Positions 8,730 to 18,148 of a stretch of 64,000 bases of DNA are shown here, one piece after another. Source of the DNA: Pseudomonadota bacterium (lineage in GTDB: Bacteria; Pseudomonadota; Gammaproteobacteria; Burkholderiales; JAJZUU01); NCBI GenBank assembly GCA_021848325.1, contig JAJZUU010000010.1, positions 1 through 64,000 on the forward strand. The letters are read 5' to 3'. Within the stretch, counting starts at the first letter, position 1; every line of letters starts with the position of its first letter. The notes beneath the pieces are model-generated. The model saw only the letters and a program-made list of their open reading frames with translations. It ran no database searches and was not told the DNA's origin. Made by a program: the position numbers and the translations under genes.

Positions 8730-11700
8730 ATGAGGCAGGTTGCAGGGGACGAGGTCCCCTCGTCGGGACGCGTCTCATCCTTGATCGGGTTCCTCTGGAA
8801 ATGGCACTGGCGTATCGCCGGATACGCCGCATTTTTTGCGGTACTGGTCATCGCCGGGGTGGTGCTCGGGCTGCGTTACTGGCTGCTGCCCAACATCCGG
8901 GAGTACCGGGACTACATTGCCACCTCCATCAGCCTGGCTTCCGGCCAGCGCACTGCCATCGGCGGCATCGCCGCGGACTGGGAGGGGCTGAGGCCCCACC
9001 TTGTGTTGCAGGATGTCCAGTTCTATGACCGGCAGGGCCGCCCCGCCTTGTTCCTGAAGCATGTGGAAAGCACCCTCTCCTGGTGGAGTCTGCTGCGCGG
9101 AGAGGCCATCCTTCATTCCCTGACGATCCAACACCCGGTCCTGACCGTAAGGAGGAACGCCAACGGCCTGATCTTCGTGGCGGGCATTCCGGTCAACGAG
9201 TCCCAGGCCCCGGGCGGTTTCACCGACTGGCTGCTCAGCCAGCGCCGTATCCAAGTCCGCAATGCCGTCATCCTGTGGCGCGACGACAAGCGTGCCGCCC
9301 CACCGCTGGTCTTCACCGGCGTGGAATTCCTGCTGGAAAACCGCGGTGCGCGCCACCGCTTCGGGGTGCGCGCCACGCCTCCGGGCGAGTTGGCGGCGCC
9401 GCTGGATATCCGCGGCGACTTGCGGGGCCGCTCCATGCGGGACCTGAAAGCCTGGCGCGGCACCCTCTATGCGCGCATGGACTACGCCGATCTGGAGGCC
9501 TGGCGCAAGTGGCTGGTCTACCCGTTCGAACTGCAACGCGGCAGGGGCGCACTGCGCATCTGGGTCGACTTTGCCGGAAAGACGCTTACCGGTGTGACCG
9601 CGGACGTGCGTCTGGGGGACGTGAAGACTCGTCTCGCCGCCAAGCTGCCGGAACTCGATCTGGACGCCCTGAGCGGGCGCTTGGACTGGCACCTGCTCGA
9701 CCACGGCTTCGATCTGGCGGCCCGCAAGTTGAGCCTGACGGCCAAGCCGGGCGTGGTGGTGCGTCCTTTGGACTTCAGGCTGCGCACGAAGGACGCGGTG
9801 GGCAGCCGGCCCGCGACCGGGGAGGTGGACGTCAACGGCCTGGCCCTGGAGCCCTTCGTGGCGCTGGCGGACTATCTTCCCCTCGACCAGGAACAGCGGC
9901 GGCTGCTGGCGGAAGTCTCGCCGCGCGGCAGCTTCCGCGGACTCAGCGCGAGATGGACCGGCCCGTGGCGCGACCCCGGTGCCTACAGCATCAAGGCGAG
10001 CTTCGCCGGCCTGGGGCTGAATTCCTACCGGAAACTGCCCGGCCTGTCGGGGGTAAGCGGCAACCTGGATGCCAACGAAAAGGGCGGTGTGTTGTCGCTC
10101 AACTCGCACAACGCCACCTTCGACCTGCCCCGGGTCTTTCGCCAGGCCCTCTCCTTCAACGTGTTGACCGCCCAGGCGAACTGGAAGGTGCGGGACAAGG
10201 AAGTGGAGGTGAACCTGACCAACGTCTCGTTCGCCAACCCGCACCTGGCGGGCAATGCCTACGGCAGTTATCGCACCCTGAGAGATTCCCCGGGCTGGAT
10301 CGACCTGACCGGCAACCTGACGCGGGCGGACGCCCGCTACGTGAGCCCCTATATTCCCCTGGTGGTCAACAAGGATGCCCGGGACTGGCTCGACCGCGCG
10401 CTGCTGGCCGGGCAGTCCAACGATGCACGGGTGCGCCTCAAGGGCAACCTGGCGGATTTTCCCTTTGCCGACGGCAGCCGGGGGCTGTTCCAGGTGAAGG
10501 CCCGCGTCTCCGGAGGTCTCCTGAACTACGCCCCGGGTTGGCCCAAGATCGGAAACATCACCGGGGACCTTCTGTTCCAGGGCGCGCGCATGGAGGTGAA
10601 TGCCAGCCGGGCCAGCATTTTCGGCGTCGGCCTGAGCGACGTCCATGTGGAGATCCCCGACTTGGATACGCCGGACTCGGAACTCCAGGTGCAGGGGAAG
10701 GCCCAGGGCCCTACCGGGGACTTTCTGAAATTCCTTGAGCAAAGCCCGGTGGGCGGCATGATCGACCACATCGCCGATGGCGCACAGGCGACGGGCGCGG
10801 GCAAGCTCGCCCTGAAGCTGCGCATCCCGTTGCAACACGCCCGGGCCACCCGGGTTGCCGGCAGCTACCAGTTCGTCAATAACCGGGTTTCCCCCGGCGG
10901 GGGCGTCCCTCCGCTGGCGCAGGTCAACGGCCGACTGGATTTCACCGAGTCCGCCCTGAAAGGTCACAATGTCTCCGCCCAGTTCCTGGGGGGGCCATTG
11001 TCGGTCAGCGTGAGCGCGCAACCAGCAACCGGCGTGCGTCTCGGTCTGCAGGGCCGGTTCAGCGCCGCCGGCCTGCGCGCCTGGTCCGGCAACTCCCTGC
11101 TCCAATACCTTCAAGGGACGACTGACTGGCGCGGAAGCATCACCCTGAAAAACGGCCAGGCGGAAATGGCGCTGGATTCTTCCCTGCAGGGGCTTTCCTC
11201 GGAACTCCCCGCCCCGTTCGACAAGTTGGCCGCGGCTGTCGTGCCGCTGCATTTCGAAAGCAGAGTGACCGGGCCGCGCCAGGACGAAATCCTGGTCAGC
11301 TACGGCAAGGTCGCGGCCGCCAAGCTGGTGCGCCGCGGCGCCGATGGAGAGATGAGCGTCACCCGCGGCACCGTGAGCTTCGGCGCGGCCGCGGCGGAGC
11401 CCGTGCAGGCCGGTATCTGGGCAAGCGGCAAGCTGCCCTACCTGAATCTGGACCGCTGGCGTGCGCTGCTCGACCGAGCGGAGGCCGCACCGGGCCCGGC
11501 GCTCGCACTGGAGTTGTCCGGGTTGAACCTGAACTTGGATAGCCTGGACGCCTTCGGCAAGCGCTTCAACGACCTGCGGGTCAACGCCTGGAAGACAGGG
11601 GAGGGCTGGCGAGCGGCGCTCAACGGCAGGGAGCTGAACGGCGACGTCGTCTGGAACCGGGAGGGGCGGGGCAGGGTCGTGGCGCGCCTGAAGAACCTGA

Positions 11701-12575
11701 TTATCCCCGGGCCGGCGCCCACGCAGGCGAAAGCGCCGGAGACGGAAGGGGATACCCAGGAATTGCCGGCGCTGGACATCGTCGCCGACAGCCTGGAGGT
11801 GGGACAGAAGAAGCTGGGAAAACTCGAGGTGCTGGCGGTGCAGCAGGGCAGCGACTGGAAGATCGAGCACCTCGGGCTTTCCGCCCCGGATTATGCGCTG
11901 ACCATGGGCGGTCTGTGGCAGGCCTGGCTGTTCCGGCCGCGGACCAACGTAGACCTGAAGCTGGACGTAAAGGACATCGGTAAGTTCCTCGCCCGCCTGG
12001 GCCAGCCGGGGGTGGTGCGGGGCGGAACCGCCAAGCTTGACGGCCGACTGTCCTGGTCGGGAGGGCCTGCCGCTCTGGACTTTCCCAGCCTCAGCGGCAA
12101 TTTCACGCTGACCGCCGCCAACGGGCAGTTCCTGAAAATGAATCCGGGGGTCGGCAGGCTGTTCAGCATCGTCAGTCTCCAAGCCCTGCCGCGCCGCATT
12201 AGCCTGGACTTCCGGGACATCTTCAGCGATGGGTTCGCTTTCGACACCATTTCGGGTAGCATGCGGGTTGACCATGGCATCATGTACAGCGACGACTTCA
12301 AGATCAGCGGCCCGTCGGCCCGCATCCTCATGACCGGCGAGACCGATATCGCCCGGGAAACCCAGAATCTCCGGGTCAAGGTAACGCCCCTGCTGGGGGA
12401 GGGCGTATCCGTGGCGGGGGCGCTGTTGGGCGGTCCGGTAGTGGGGCTCACCACCTTCCTGGTGCAGAAGGTCCTCAAGGACCCGATTGACCGCATGGCC
12501 TCCTACGAATACGCTATCGGCGGGACCTGGTCCGACCCGAAGGTGTCCAAGATCCAGCGGGGGGCGGCGCAATGA
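8730..12575 (+). CDS. yhdP: YhdP family AsmA-like envelope protein
   Basis: A 1281-residue AsmA-like protein. One transmembrane helix near the N-terminus (about 30-52, AAFFAVLVIAGVVLGL) is followed by a very long periplasmic beta-rich rod, with IGGIAADWEGLRPHLVLQDV at about 77-96 as the typical family start. The C-terminal AsmA region (about 1130-1270) contains the TGETDIARETQNLRVKVTP phrase. YhdP proteins bridge inner and outer membrane and move phospholipids outward. The start is uncertain: ATG 8730 has GAAGG touching it and the first 20 residues look non-native, so a later start near 8775 is possible. The next gene overlaps its stop by 4 nt, indicating a yhdP-nit-tldD operon as seen in other betaproteobacteria. 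Confidence 0.88.
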   Translation: MRQVAGDEVPSSGRVSSLIGFLWKWHWRIAGYAAFFAVLVIAGVVLGLRYWLLPNIREYRDYIATSISLASGQRTAIGGIAADWEGLRPHLVLQDVQFYDRQGRPALFLKHVESTLSWWSLLRGEAILHSLTIQHPVLTVRRNANGLIFVAGIPVNESQAPGGFTDWLLSQRRIQVRNAVILWRDDKRAAPPLVFTGVEFLLENRGARHRFGVRATPPGELAAPLDIRGDLRGRSMRDLKAWRGTLYARMDYADLEAWRKWLVYPFELQRGRGALRIWVDFAGKTLTGVTADVRLGDVKTRLAAKLPELDLDALSGRLDWHLLDHGFDLAARKLSLTAKPGVVVRPLDFRLRTKDAVGSRPATGEVDVNGLALEPFVALADYLPLDQEQRRLLAEVSPRGSFRGLSARWTGPWRDPGAYSIKASFAGLGLNSYRKLPGLSGVSGNLDANEKGGVLSLNSHNATFDLPRVFRQALSFNVLTAQANWKVRDKEVEVNLTNVSFANPHLAGNAYGSYRTLRDSPGWIDLTGNLTRADARYVSPYIPLVVNKDARDWLDRALLAGQSNDARVRLKGNLADFPFADGSRGLFQVKARVSGGLLNYAPGWPKIGNITGDLLFQGARMEVNASRASIFGVGLSDVHVEIPDLDTPDSELQVQGKAQGPTGDFLKFLEQSPVGGMIDHIADGAQATGAGKLALKLRIPLQHARATRVAGSYQFVNNRVSPGGGVPPLAQVNGRLDFTESALKGHNVSAQFLGGPLSVSVSAQPATGVRLGLQGRFSAAGLRAWSGNSLLQYLQGTTDWRGSITLKNGQAEMALDSSLQGLSSELPAPFDKLAAAVVPLHFESRVTGPRQDEILVSYGKVAAAKLVRRGADGEMSVTRGTVSFGAAAAEPVQAGIWASGKLPYLNLDRWRALLDRAEAAPGPALALELSGLNLNLDSLDAFGKRFNDLRVNAWKTGEGWRAALNGRELNGDVVWNREGRGRVVARLKNLIIPGPAPTQAKAPETEGDTQELPALDIVADSLEVGQKKLGKLEVLAVQQGSDWKIEHLGLSAPDYALTMGGLWQAWLFRPRTNVDLKLDVKDIGKFLARLGQPGVVRGGTAKLDGRLSWSGGPAALDFPSLSGNFTLTAANGQFLKMNPGVGRLFSIVSLQALPRRISLDFRDIFSDGFAFDTISGSMRVDHGIMYSDDFKISGPSARILMTGETDIARETQNLRVKVTPLLGEGVSVAGALLGGPVVGLTTFLVQKVLKDPIDRMASYEYAIGGTWSDPKVSKIQRGAAQ

Positions 12576-12940
12576 GCCGGCAGCGGAACAAGGCGGGAAT
12601 GCCATGGCTTATGGCAAGGGCCGCGCTGCCGGGGTTGCTGTTTTTCGCCGTCGCGGCGGCCGCGCAAACCTGCCCGGTGTCTCGGGGTATTTGGCAAAGG
12701 CCGCGTTCCGGCGCCGCCATTCTCTCCCAGCCGTCCATCCGGCAATGCGTGCAGACCTGGCTGGCGCAACCCGGGGCGCGGCTGGTGATTCACCACGGCA
12801 TGGCGGACGAGGCGCAGCTACAGGCCGCGGAACTGCGCTATTGGCTGATCGCGCTGGCGGTGGAAGGGGGGCGCGTCGAACTGGCGGGCGATCTGCCCCC
12901 GAACGAACCGATGAATATGGAAGTCAAGGAAGGGAAATGA
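12572..12940 (+). CDS. Small exported protein of the yhdP-nitrilase operon
   Basis: A 122-residue protein. ATGA overlap couples it to the yhdP stop, and the same ATGA arrangement couples it to the nitrilase, so it is clearly part of this operon. An N-terminal signal peptide (MPWLMARAALPGLLFFAVAA, about 10-30) predicts a periplasmic protein. The mature part carries CPVSRGIWQRPRSG and a second Cys in RQCVQTWL. The body GARLVIHHGMADEAQLQAAE, then LRYWLIALAVEGGRVELAG, looks like a small alpha/beta domain. I recognise no function. A role with YhdP in the envelope is only positional inference. Confidence 0.72.
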   Translation: MSRQRNKAGMPWLMARAALPGLLFFAVAAAAQTCPVSRGIWQRPRSGAAILSQPSIRQCVQTWLAQPGARLVIHHGMADEAQLQAAELRYWLIALAVEGGRVELAGDLPPNEPMNMEVKEGK

Positions 12941-13869
12941 CGACGAAAGCACAGTCCAGCTTTGCCAGGAAAAGAACCCGGCCGACGGTCGGCAAGGCCC
13001 GGCCGCAGCCGGGTACCTGCCGCATCGCCGCGATCCAGATGGCCTCCGGTCCGAACGTGCTGGCCAATCTGAGCGAAGCGGAGCGGTTGATCGGCATGGC
13101 GGCCGCCCAAGGGGCCAAGCTGGTCGCTCTGCCGGAGTATTTTGCCGTGATGGGGCTCAAGGACACCGACAAGGTCGCCGTGCGCGAGGCGGAAGGGAAA
13201 GGGCCGATCCAGAAGTTCCTCGCCGCCGTGGCGAAGCGATACAAGATCTGGCTCATCGGCGGCTCCGTGCCGCTGGAGGCATCGGTCCCCGGCAAGGTGC
13301 GCAACAGTTGCCTGGTATACGACGACAAGGGCAAGCTGGTGGCGCGCTACGACAAGATCCACCTGTTCGGGCTGGACCTGGGCAACGAGCACTTCCGCGA
13401 GGAAAAGACCATCGAGGCCGGCGACCGGGTGGTGGTGCTGGAGACCCCGTTCGGACGGCTCGGCCTTTCGGTGTGCTATGACCTGCGCTTTCCGGAACTC
13501 TACCGCGCGATGAAGGACGTGGACATCATCGTCGTGCCTTCCGCCTTCACCGAAACCACCGGCAGGGCCCACTGGGAGACCCTGGTGCGCGCCCGGGCCA
13601 TAGAGAATCTGGCCTATGTGGTGGCCCCGGCCCAGGGCGGTTATCACCTGAGCGGCCGCGAGACCCACGGACACACCATGATCGTCGACCCGTGGGGGGT
13701 AATCCTGGACCAGTTGCCCCGCGGCTCGGGGGTGGTGATCGCCGGCGTCAACCAGGCCTACCAGGCCAGCCTGCGCAACAGCCTGCCCGCGCTGAAGCAC
13801 CGCACCATCAACTGCTTCGATTGCCAAGTGGTCACGGTGAAGAGCGGCCGCAGCGGCGTCGAGGCTTGA
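12937..13869 (+). CDS. Nitrilase-superfamily amidase (Nit1/Nit2-like)
   Basis: A 310-residue C-N hydrolase. The catalytic Glu-Lys-Cys triad is readable: LVALPEYFAVMG (Glu, about residue 67), YDKIHLFGLDL (Lys, about 141) and LSVCYDLRFPELYR (Cys, about 175), with a Glu in RARAIENLAYVVAPAQGG. The motif set fits the Nit1/Nit2 branch (deaminated glutathione amidase or omega-amidase), a metabolite-repair enzyme acting in the cytoplasm. ATG 12937 is chosen because its ATGA overlaps the previous stop; it leaves a basic extension of about 25 residues before CRIAAIQM. In relatives tldD follows directly; here a 207-bp mobile repeat separates them. Confidence 0.88.
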   Translation: MTTKAQSSFARKRTRPTVGKARPQPGTCRIAAIQMASGPNVLANLSEAERLIGMAAAQGAKLVALPEYFAVMGLKDTDKVAVREAEGKGPIQKFLAAVAKRYKIWLIGGSVPLEASVPGKVRNSCLVYDDKGKLVARYDKIHLFGLDLGNEHFREEKTIEAGDRVVVLETPFGRLGLSVCYDLRFPELYRAMKDVDIIVVPSAFTETTGRAHWETLVRARAIENLAYVVAPAQGGYHLSGRETHGHTMIVDPWGVILDQLPRGSGVVIAGVNQAYQASLRNSLPALKHRTINCFDCQVVTVKSGRSGVEA

Positions 13870-13891
13870 AATCCCGGGATGGCGTGGCCAT

Positions 13892-14098
13892 CTAGGAGCC
13901 TGTCGGACTTGAAGAATCGAAGCGAAGCGGGTCAGGCAGGCAAGCCGCGTAGCGGCTGCTCGCAAAATTCGGCTGGTCGAGGACAGATTTTGTCGATTTT
14001 GCAGGTCAATAGTCGTTCTATTGACCAAAAAAGCGGCGAAATATGGACCGGTCAGGCGGATTTGCAGCCGATTTCCTTTAAGTCCGACAGGCTCCTAG
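13892..14098 (+). mobile_element. MITE-1 copy A (IS630-type miniature element)
   Basis: A 207-bp non-coding element bounded by CTAG on both sides, with inverted ends GGAGCCTGTCGGACTT / AAGTCCGACAGGCTCC. Inside is a hairpin with arms GGTCAATAG and CTATTGACC, followed by A6, and a second GC hairpin around CCGCGTAGCGG. It is identical to copy D and (reverse-complemented) to copy B as far as I can compare by eye. The CTAG target with a TA duplication is the known preference of IS630. It sits in the nitrilase-tldD gap, splitting an otherwise conserved operon. Confidence 0.85.
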
Positions 14099-14148
14099 CA
14101 AACAATGAATGCGGTTTAACCCTTGTATCCTTTTGAAATGAGCCAGCC

Positions 14149-15627
14149 ATGAAACACTCCCCAGCCGAATCCGGCATCCTGATGCCCGAAGCGGAAAGCC
14201 TGTTCGAAACGGCGCACGCCTGCCTGCTCGTCCCCTACGACCTCGATACCGGGGAATTGGCCACCGTGTTCGGCAAGATCATGGCCCACCGGGTGGACTT
14301 CGCCGACCTCTATTTCCAGTACAGCCGCGCCGAAAGCTGGAGCCTGGAGGAAGGGCGGGTCAAGTCGGGCAGCTTCAATATCGACCAGGGGGTAGGGGTG
14401 CGCGCCGTCTCCGGGGAGAAGACCGCCTTCGCCTATTCCGACGAAATCAGCCTGCCGGCCCTGGTCAAGGCGGCGGAGGCCACCCGGGCCATCGCCCGGT
14501 CGGGAGGGGCCGGGGCGGGCCGGGCGGTGGTGCGCAGCGCGGGTCACCTGCTGTACCGGCCCAAGGACCCGCTGGCCAGCCTGGAGGACGCGCAGAAGGT
14601 CGCATTGCTGGAAAAACTGGAGCGCTACGCGCGGGAACTGGACCCGCGGGTGACCCAGGTCATGGCCTACCTCGCGGGGGAATACGAGGTGGTTCTGATC
14701 GCGCGCAGCGATGGCAGGCTTGCGGCCGACGTGCGGCCCCTGGTGCGCCTTTCGCTGCAAATCATCGTCGAGGAAAACGGCCGGCGCGAGCAGGGCAGCG
14801 CCGGGGGCGGCGGCCGCTTCGACTATGCCTACTTCGGCGACGAGATGCTGCGGACCTACGCTCAGCAGGCGGTGCATCAGGCCGCGATCAACCTGGAGGC
14901 GAGGCCGGCCCCGGCAGGCGCCATGACAGTGGTGCTGGGTCCCGGTTGGCCCGGCATCCTGCTGCACGAGGCGATCGGCCACGGGCTGGAAGGGGACTTC
15001 AACCGCAAGGGCAGCTCCGCCTTCAGCGGGCGGGTGGGGGAGCGCGTCGCCGCCAGCGGCGTGACCGTGGTGGACGACGGCACCCTGGCGCGGCGGCGCG
15101 GTTCCCTCAACGTGGACGACGAGGGTAATCCGACCCAGAACACCGTGCTGATCGAGAACGGAGTGCTAAAGGGTTACCTGCAGGACACCTTGAACGCCCG
15201 CCTGATGGGCGTCCCCGTTACCGGAAACGCGCGGCGCGAGTCCTTTGCCCACATCCCCATGCCGCGCATGACCAACACCTACATGCTGAACGGCGACAAG
15301 GACCCGCAGGAGATCATCCAGTCGGTGAAGCACGGACTGTACGCGGCGAACTTCGGCGGCGGGCAGGTGGACATCACCAGCGGAAAATTCGTGTTTTCCG
15401 CCGCGGAGGCGTACCTGATCGAGGACGGCCGGATCACCTCCCCGGTCAAGGGGGCGACCCTTATCGGCAACGGGCCCGACGTGCTCACCCGGGTCTCCAT
15501 GATCGGCAACGACATGGCGCTCGATCCGGGCGTCGGCACTTGCGGCAAAGACGGCCAGAGCGTTCCGGTGGGTGTGGGCCAGCCGACGCTGCGCATCGAC
15601 GGGCTGACTGTGGGTGGCACCATCTAG
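14149..15627 (+). CDS. tldD: Metalloprotease TldD
   Basis: A 492-residue TldD subunit of the TldD/TldE protease, which unfolds and cleaves peptides such as microcin B17 precursor and CcdA. The zinc-binding segment [17 protein letters not shown] (about 269-285) carries the HExxxH motif of TldD; the N-terminal half ([19 protein letters not shown], about 50-68) is the shared fold domain. The C-terminus [20 protein letters not shown], then [18 protein letters not shown], is characteristic. No tldE/pmbA is present in the window. The stop codon TAG (15625-15627) is itself part of the CTAG into which MITE-1 copy B inserted. Copies A and B flank the gene as inverted repeats, so it may now rely on a promoter between 14099 and 14148 or on read-through. 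Confidence 0.94.
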   Translation: MKHSPAESGILMPEAESLFETAHACLLVPYDLDTGELATVFGKIMAHRVDFADLYFQYSRAESWSLEEGRVKSGSFNIDQGVGVRAVSGEKTAFAYSDEISLPALVKAAEATRAIARSGGAGAGRAVVRSAGHLLYRPKDPLASLEDAQKVALLEKLERYARELDPRVTQVMAYLAGEYEVVLIARSDGRLAADVRPLVRLSLQIIVEENGRREQGSAGGGGRFDYAYFGDEMLRTYAQQAVHQAAINLEARPAPAGAMTVVLGPGWPGILLHEAIGHGLEGDFNRKGSSAFSGRVGERVAASGVTVVDDGTLARRRGSLNVDDEGNPTQNTVLIENGVLKGYLQDTLNARLMGVPVTGNARRESFAHIPMPRMTNTYMLNGDKDPQEIIQSVKHGLYAANFGGGQVDITSGKFVFSAAEAYLIEDGRITSPVKGATLIGNGPDVLTRVSMIGNDMALDPGVGTCGKDGQSVPVGVGQPTLRIDGLTVGGTI

Positions 15628-15830
15628 GAGCCTGTCGGACTTAAAGGAAATCGGCTGCAAATCCGCCTGACCGGTCCATATTTCGCCGCTTTTTTGGTCA
15701 ATAGAACGACTATTGACCTGCAAAATCGACAAAATCTGTCCTCGACCAGCCGAATTTTGCGAGCAGCCGCTACGCGGCTTGCCTGCCTGACCCGCTTCGC
15801 TTCGATTCTTCAAGTCCGACAGGCTCCTAG
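15624..15830 (-). mobile_element. MITE-1 copy B (inverted relative to copy A)
   Basis: The same 207-bp element as copy A in the opposite orientation. Its left CTAG contains the tldD stop codon (..ACC ATC TAG), so insertion left the protein unchanged. With copy A it forms a pair of inverted repeats around tldD. Confidence 0.85.
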
Positions 15831-16353
15831 CCCCGGCCCGTTCCCCGGCGGCCCCTGCCCGAAACCGGTGCGTGGCGCTGCGGGCATGCACAGCCCGGGT
15901 GCGTAATCGGGACGCCGAACGATACTGCCGGCATGGGCTTCCTCCCGAGGGCGAACCCGGACGTCTCCATCGATGCCTTGTAATGCCTTGTCGCTAAAGG
16001 ATAGAATCAGCGCTGCGCCATGGCGCGCGCAGCCGTGGCGGCGGACGGTATTCAGGGTGCCCGGGCCTTGGCACATGTTTTGCGATAGGCTGGATGGCTT
16101 TCGGGCTTATTTAACGGGATTGCCATATTGCGCTGATAGCATGGGCGCGCTCGGAAAGGATCCCGTCGCTAGAGGGGATGCAGGGCCGGGTGCGGCTGCC
16201 ATGGTGTTCCAAGGGTGGGCATGGCGAGTACATTATCGGCGGGCGGCTGTGCTATCATTATCGTGGTTTGCGCTGGGACGATCGGGTTGCCTGGGCAAGG
16301 ATCGCCGAACTCGAACCGGAGTGTTTTGGAAGTTGTCACAGGAGACTATAGTC
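15831..16353. other. Long leader region upstream of the DUF2934 gene
   Basis: No convincing gene. It holds a sigma-54-like promoter (16069-16084) and a leader of about 260 nt before the ATG at 16354. A 47-codon frame (about 16219-16362) beginning MASTLSAGGCAIIIVVCAG overlaps the next start, but has no clear ribosome site and I do not call it. Confidence 0.4.
16069..16084 (+). promoter_or_regulatory. Sigma-54 (RpoN) promoter candidate
   Basis: TGGCACATGTTTTGCG matches the -24/-12 consensus TGGCAC-N5-TTGC, with invariant GG and GC separated by exactly 10 bases. Predicted transcription would begin near 16095 and run into the DUF2934 gene. No enhancer site was recognised upstream. Confidence 0.5.
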
Positions 16354-16683
16354 ATGGCTGAAGCTAAAGCTGGCACCAAATCCACTGCCAAGAAAACCGC
16401 AACCACCGCACCTAGCAAGGCCGTAACGGCCGCAAAGGGCGTCGCGAAGAAGGCTGTTGCGCCGAAGGCGGCGGCCCCCGCCAAGAAGGCCGCCCCGAAG
16501 CGGGCCAGGAAGTCGGGCAACGGGGAGGGCGGCAAGGTAACCGTCAGCCCGGAACAGCGTTACCGCATGATCGCCGAGGCCGCCTACTACCATGCGGAGA
16601 GACGCGGTTTTGTGGGCGGCGATTGCGCCCAGGACTGGATCGACGCGGAAGCCGAAATCGACAGCATCCTCAGCAAGATGTAG
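16354..16683 (+). CDS. Histone H1-like Lys/Ala tail fused to a DUF2934 domain
   Basis: A 109-residue protein. Residues 1-55 are Lys/Ala/Pro repeats of the KKAAPKRARKS and KKAVAPKAAAPAKKAA kind found in bacterial histone H1-like DNA-binding tails. The C-terminal part, RYRMIAEAAYYHAERRGFVG, then DCAQDWIDAEAEID, is a DUF2934 domain. The tail suggests nucleoid binding; the role of DUF2934 is unknown. The start is fixed by ACAGGAGAC upstream of ATG 16354. Composition is low-complexity and very basic in the first half, acidic in the second. It may be driven by the sigma-54-like promoter upstream, which would tie it to nitrogen or stress signals. Confidence 0.78.
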   Translation: MAEAKAGTKSTAKKTATTAPSKAVTAAKGVAKKAVAPKAAAPAKKAAPKRARKSGNGEGGKVTVSPEQRYRMIAEAAYYHAERRGFVGGDCAQDWIDAEAEIDSILSKM

Positions 16684-16959
16684 CCGGCATTCCTGGCGGC
16701 TGGCCATCATGCAGCGGGCGCCGGCCTCGGCCGCGCGCCTTTTCCATACCGCGGTGTCCGCTCGTTTCCATTGGGGCGGCTGTCGCGTCCGGACGGCATT
16801 CGGTTGAACCCGTAGTGCGGCATCGCCTGACAGGCTGCGCATAATGCCCTTTTTGCGTTAAAATCGACCCCTTAATCCCTGATTCATTCGCCCGGCCGAT
16901 TCGGTGGTTTGCCCGCGAGATAGTGCAACCGGCGAACAATCACATACGCAGACGCGACC

Positions 16960-18081
16960 ATGATCCTGATCCTCACCCCCACCACCTCCCCGGACAGCGA
17001 CGAATACAGGCAGCTGATGGGCTACCTGGCCAATCTGCCCAATATCCAGACGCGCATCCATAGTGAACGGGGCGCCGAGCAGGTGCTCACCGAGATCTAT
17101 CTGATCGGCCATACGGCCCCCCTTTCCCTCGACTACATGGGCAGCCTGCCCGGTGTGGAGCGCGTAGTGCGGGTATCGCAGGAATACCGGGTACTGGGCC
17201 GCCACAAGGACGATCAGCGTCCGACCCACTTCGACTACAACGGGGTGCGTTTCGGCCAGGACAACCTCAATGTGTTCGCCGGTCTGTGCGCGGTGGACAC
17301 GCGGGAGCACGTGGAAATCATGATGCGTGCGCTGCGCGACAACGGCCAGGTGTGCACCCGCATGGGCGCGTACAAGCCGCGTACCAATCCCTATTCCTTT
17401 CAGGGGCATGGCAAGGCGTGTCTGCCCTACGTGTTCGAATTGGGCGGCAAGTACGGCATCAAGGTAATCGCCATGGAGGTGACCCACGAGTCCCACGTGG
17501 ACGAGATCCGGGAGGCGCTGCAGCAGACCGGGAACCCCACCGGAGTGATGCTGCAGATCGGCACCCGCAACACCCAGAACTTCGAGTTGCTGAAGATCGT
17601 GGGGCGGCAGCAGGAGTTCCCCGTGCTGCTCAAGCGCGGCTTCGGCATCACCCTGGACGAATCCCTGAACGCCGCGGAATACCTTGCCAGTGAGGGCAAC
17701 CGGAAGGTGGTGTTCGGGCTGCGGGGCATGAAGACCAACATGGGCGATCCGCACCGCAACCTGGTGGATTTCGCCCACGTACCGGTGGTGAAGCGCCTGA
17801 CCCGCATGCCCGTGTGCATCGACCCGTCCCACTCGGTCGGCACCCGGGCCGGCGGCTCGGATGGCATGCTGGACATCATGCATGCCGTGGCGCAAGGGGT
17901 GGTCGCCGGGGCCAACATGATCCTGGTGGATTTCCATCCCAACCCCAGCAAGGCACTGGTGGACGGCCCGCAGGCGCTGCTGCTGGAGGAATTGCCCTGG
18001 TTCCTGGAAGACGTGCGGATCGCCCGGGAGGCATACGAGAGGCGCGCGGCTCTGGCGCGGCGCGCGGCCTCCGGAGCATGA
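16960..18081 (+). CDS. 3-deoxy-7-phosphoheptulonate (DAHP) synthase, type I beta
   Basis: A 373-residue enzyme for the first step of the shikimate pathway, joining phosphoenolpyruvate and erythrose-4-phosphate. A ferredoxin-like regulatory domain occupies residues 1-75 (MILILTPTTSPDSDEYRQLM, then LPNIQTRIHSERG), as in Thermotoga-type I-beta enzymes. The barrel has GAYKPRTNPYSFQG (about 131-144), the catalytic Lys region VLLKRGFGIT, VFGLRGMKTNMG, and the metal-binding CIDPSHSVGTRAGGS (about 286-300). The regulatory domain suggests feedback control by an aromatic amino acid or pathway product. The start ATG has only a weak ribosome site. The downstream CDGSH gene is 67 bp away on the same strand. 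Confidence 0.9.
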   Translation: MILILTPTTSPDSDEYRQLMGYLANLPNIQTRIHSERGAEQVLTEIYLIGHTAPLSLDYMGSLPGVERVVRVSQEYRVLGRHKDDQRPTHFDYNGVRFGQDNLNVFAGLCAVDTREHVEIMMRALRDNGQVCTRMGAYKPRTNPYSFQGHGKACLPYVFELGGKYGIKVIAMEVTHESHVDEIREALQQTGNPTGVMLQIGTRNTQNFELLKIVGRQQEFPVLLKRGFGITLDESLNAAEYLASEGNRKVVFGLRGMKTNMGDPHRNLVDFAHVPVVKRLTRMPVCIDPSHSVGTRAGGSDGMLDIMHAVAQGVVAGANMILVDFHPNPSKALVDGPQALLLEELPWFLEDVRIAREAYERRAALARRAASGA

Positions 18082-18148
18082 GTCTTCCCCGCCGGGCGGC
18101 CCCGGCCGATGTGCGTTGCAGCAACCCAATAGTCTAAAGGAGAAAGCG

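Noticed and set aside
8775-12605. A 1276-codon minus-strand frame opposite yhdP
   Set aside because: Composition is that of a reverse-complement shadow in GC-rich DNA; the + strand has a transmembrane start and AsmA features.
13879-14136. Small proteins encoded by the MITE-1 copies
   Set aside because: The frames span the inverted repeats, have no ribosome site, and simply recur because the element recurs; no selection on the protein is visible.
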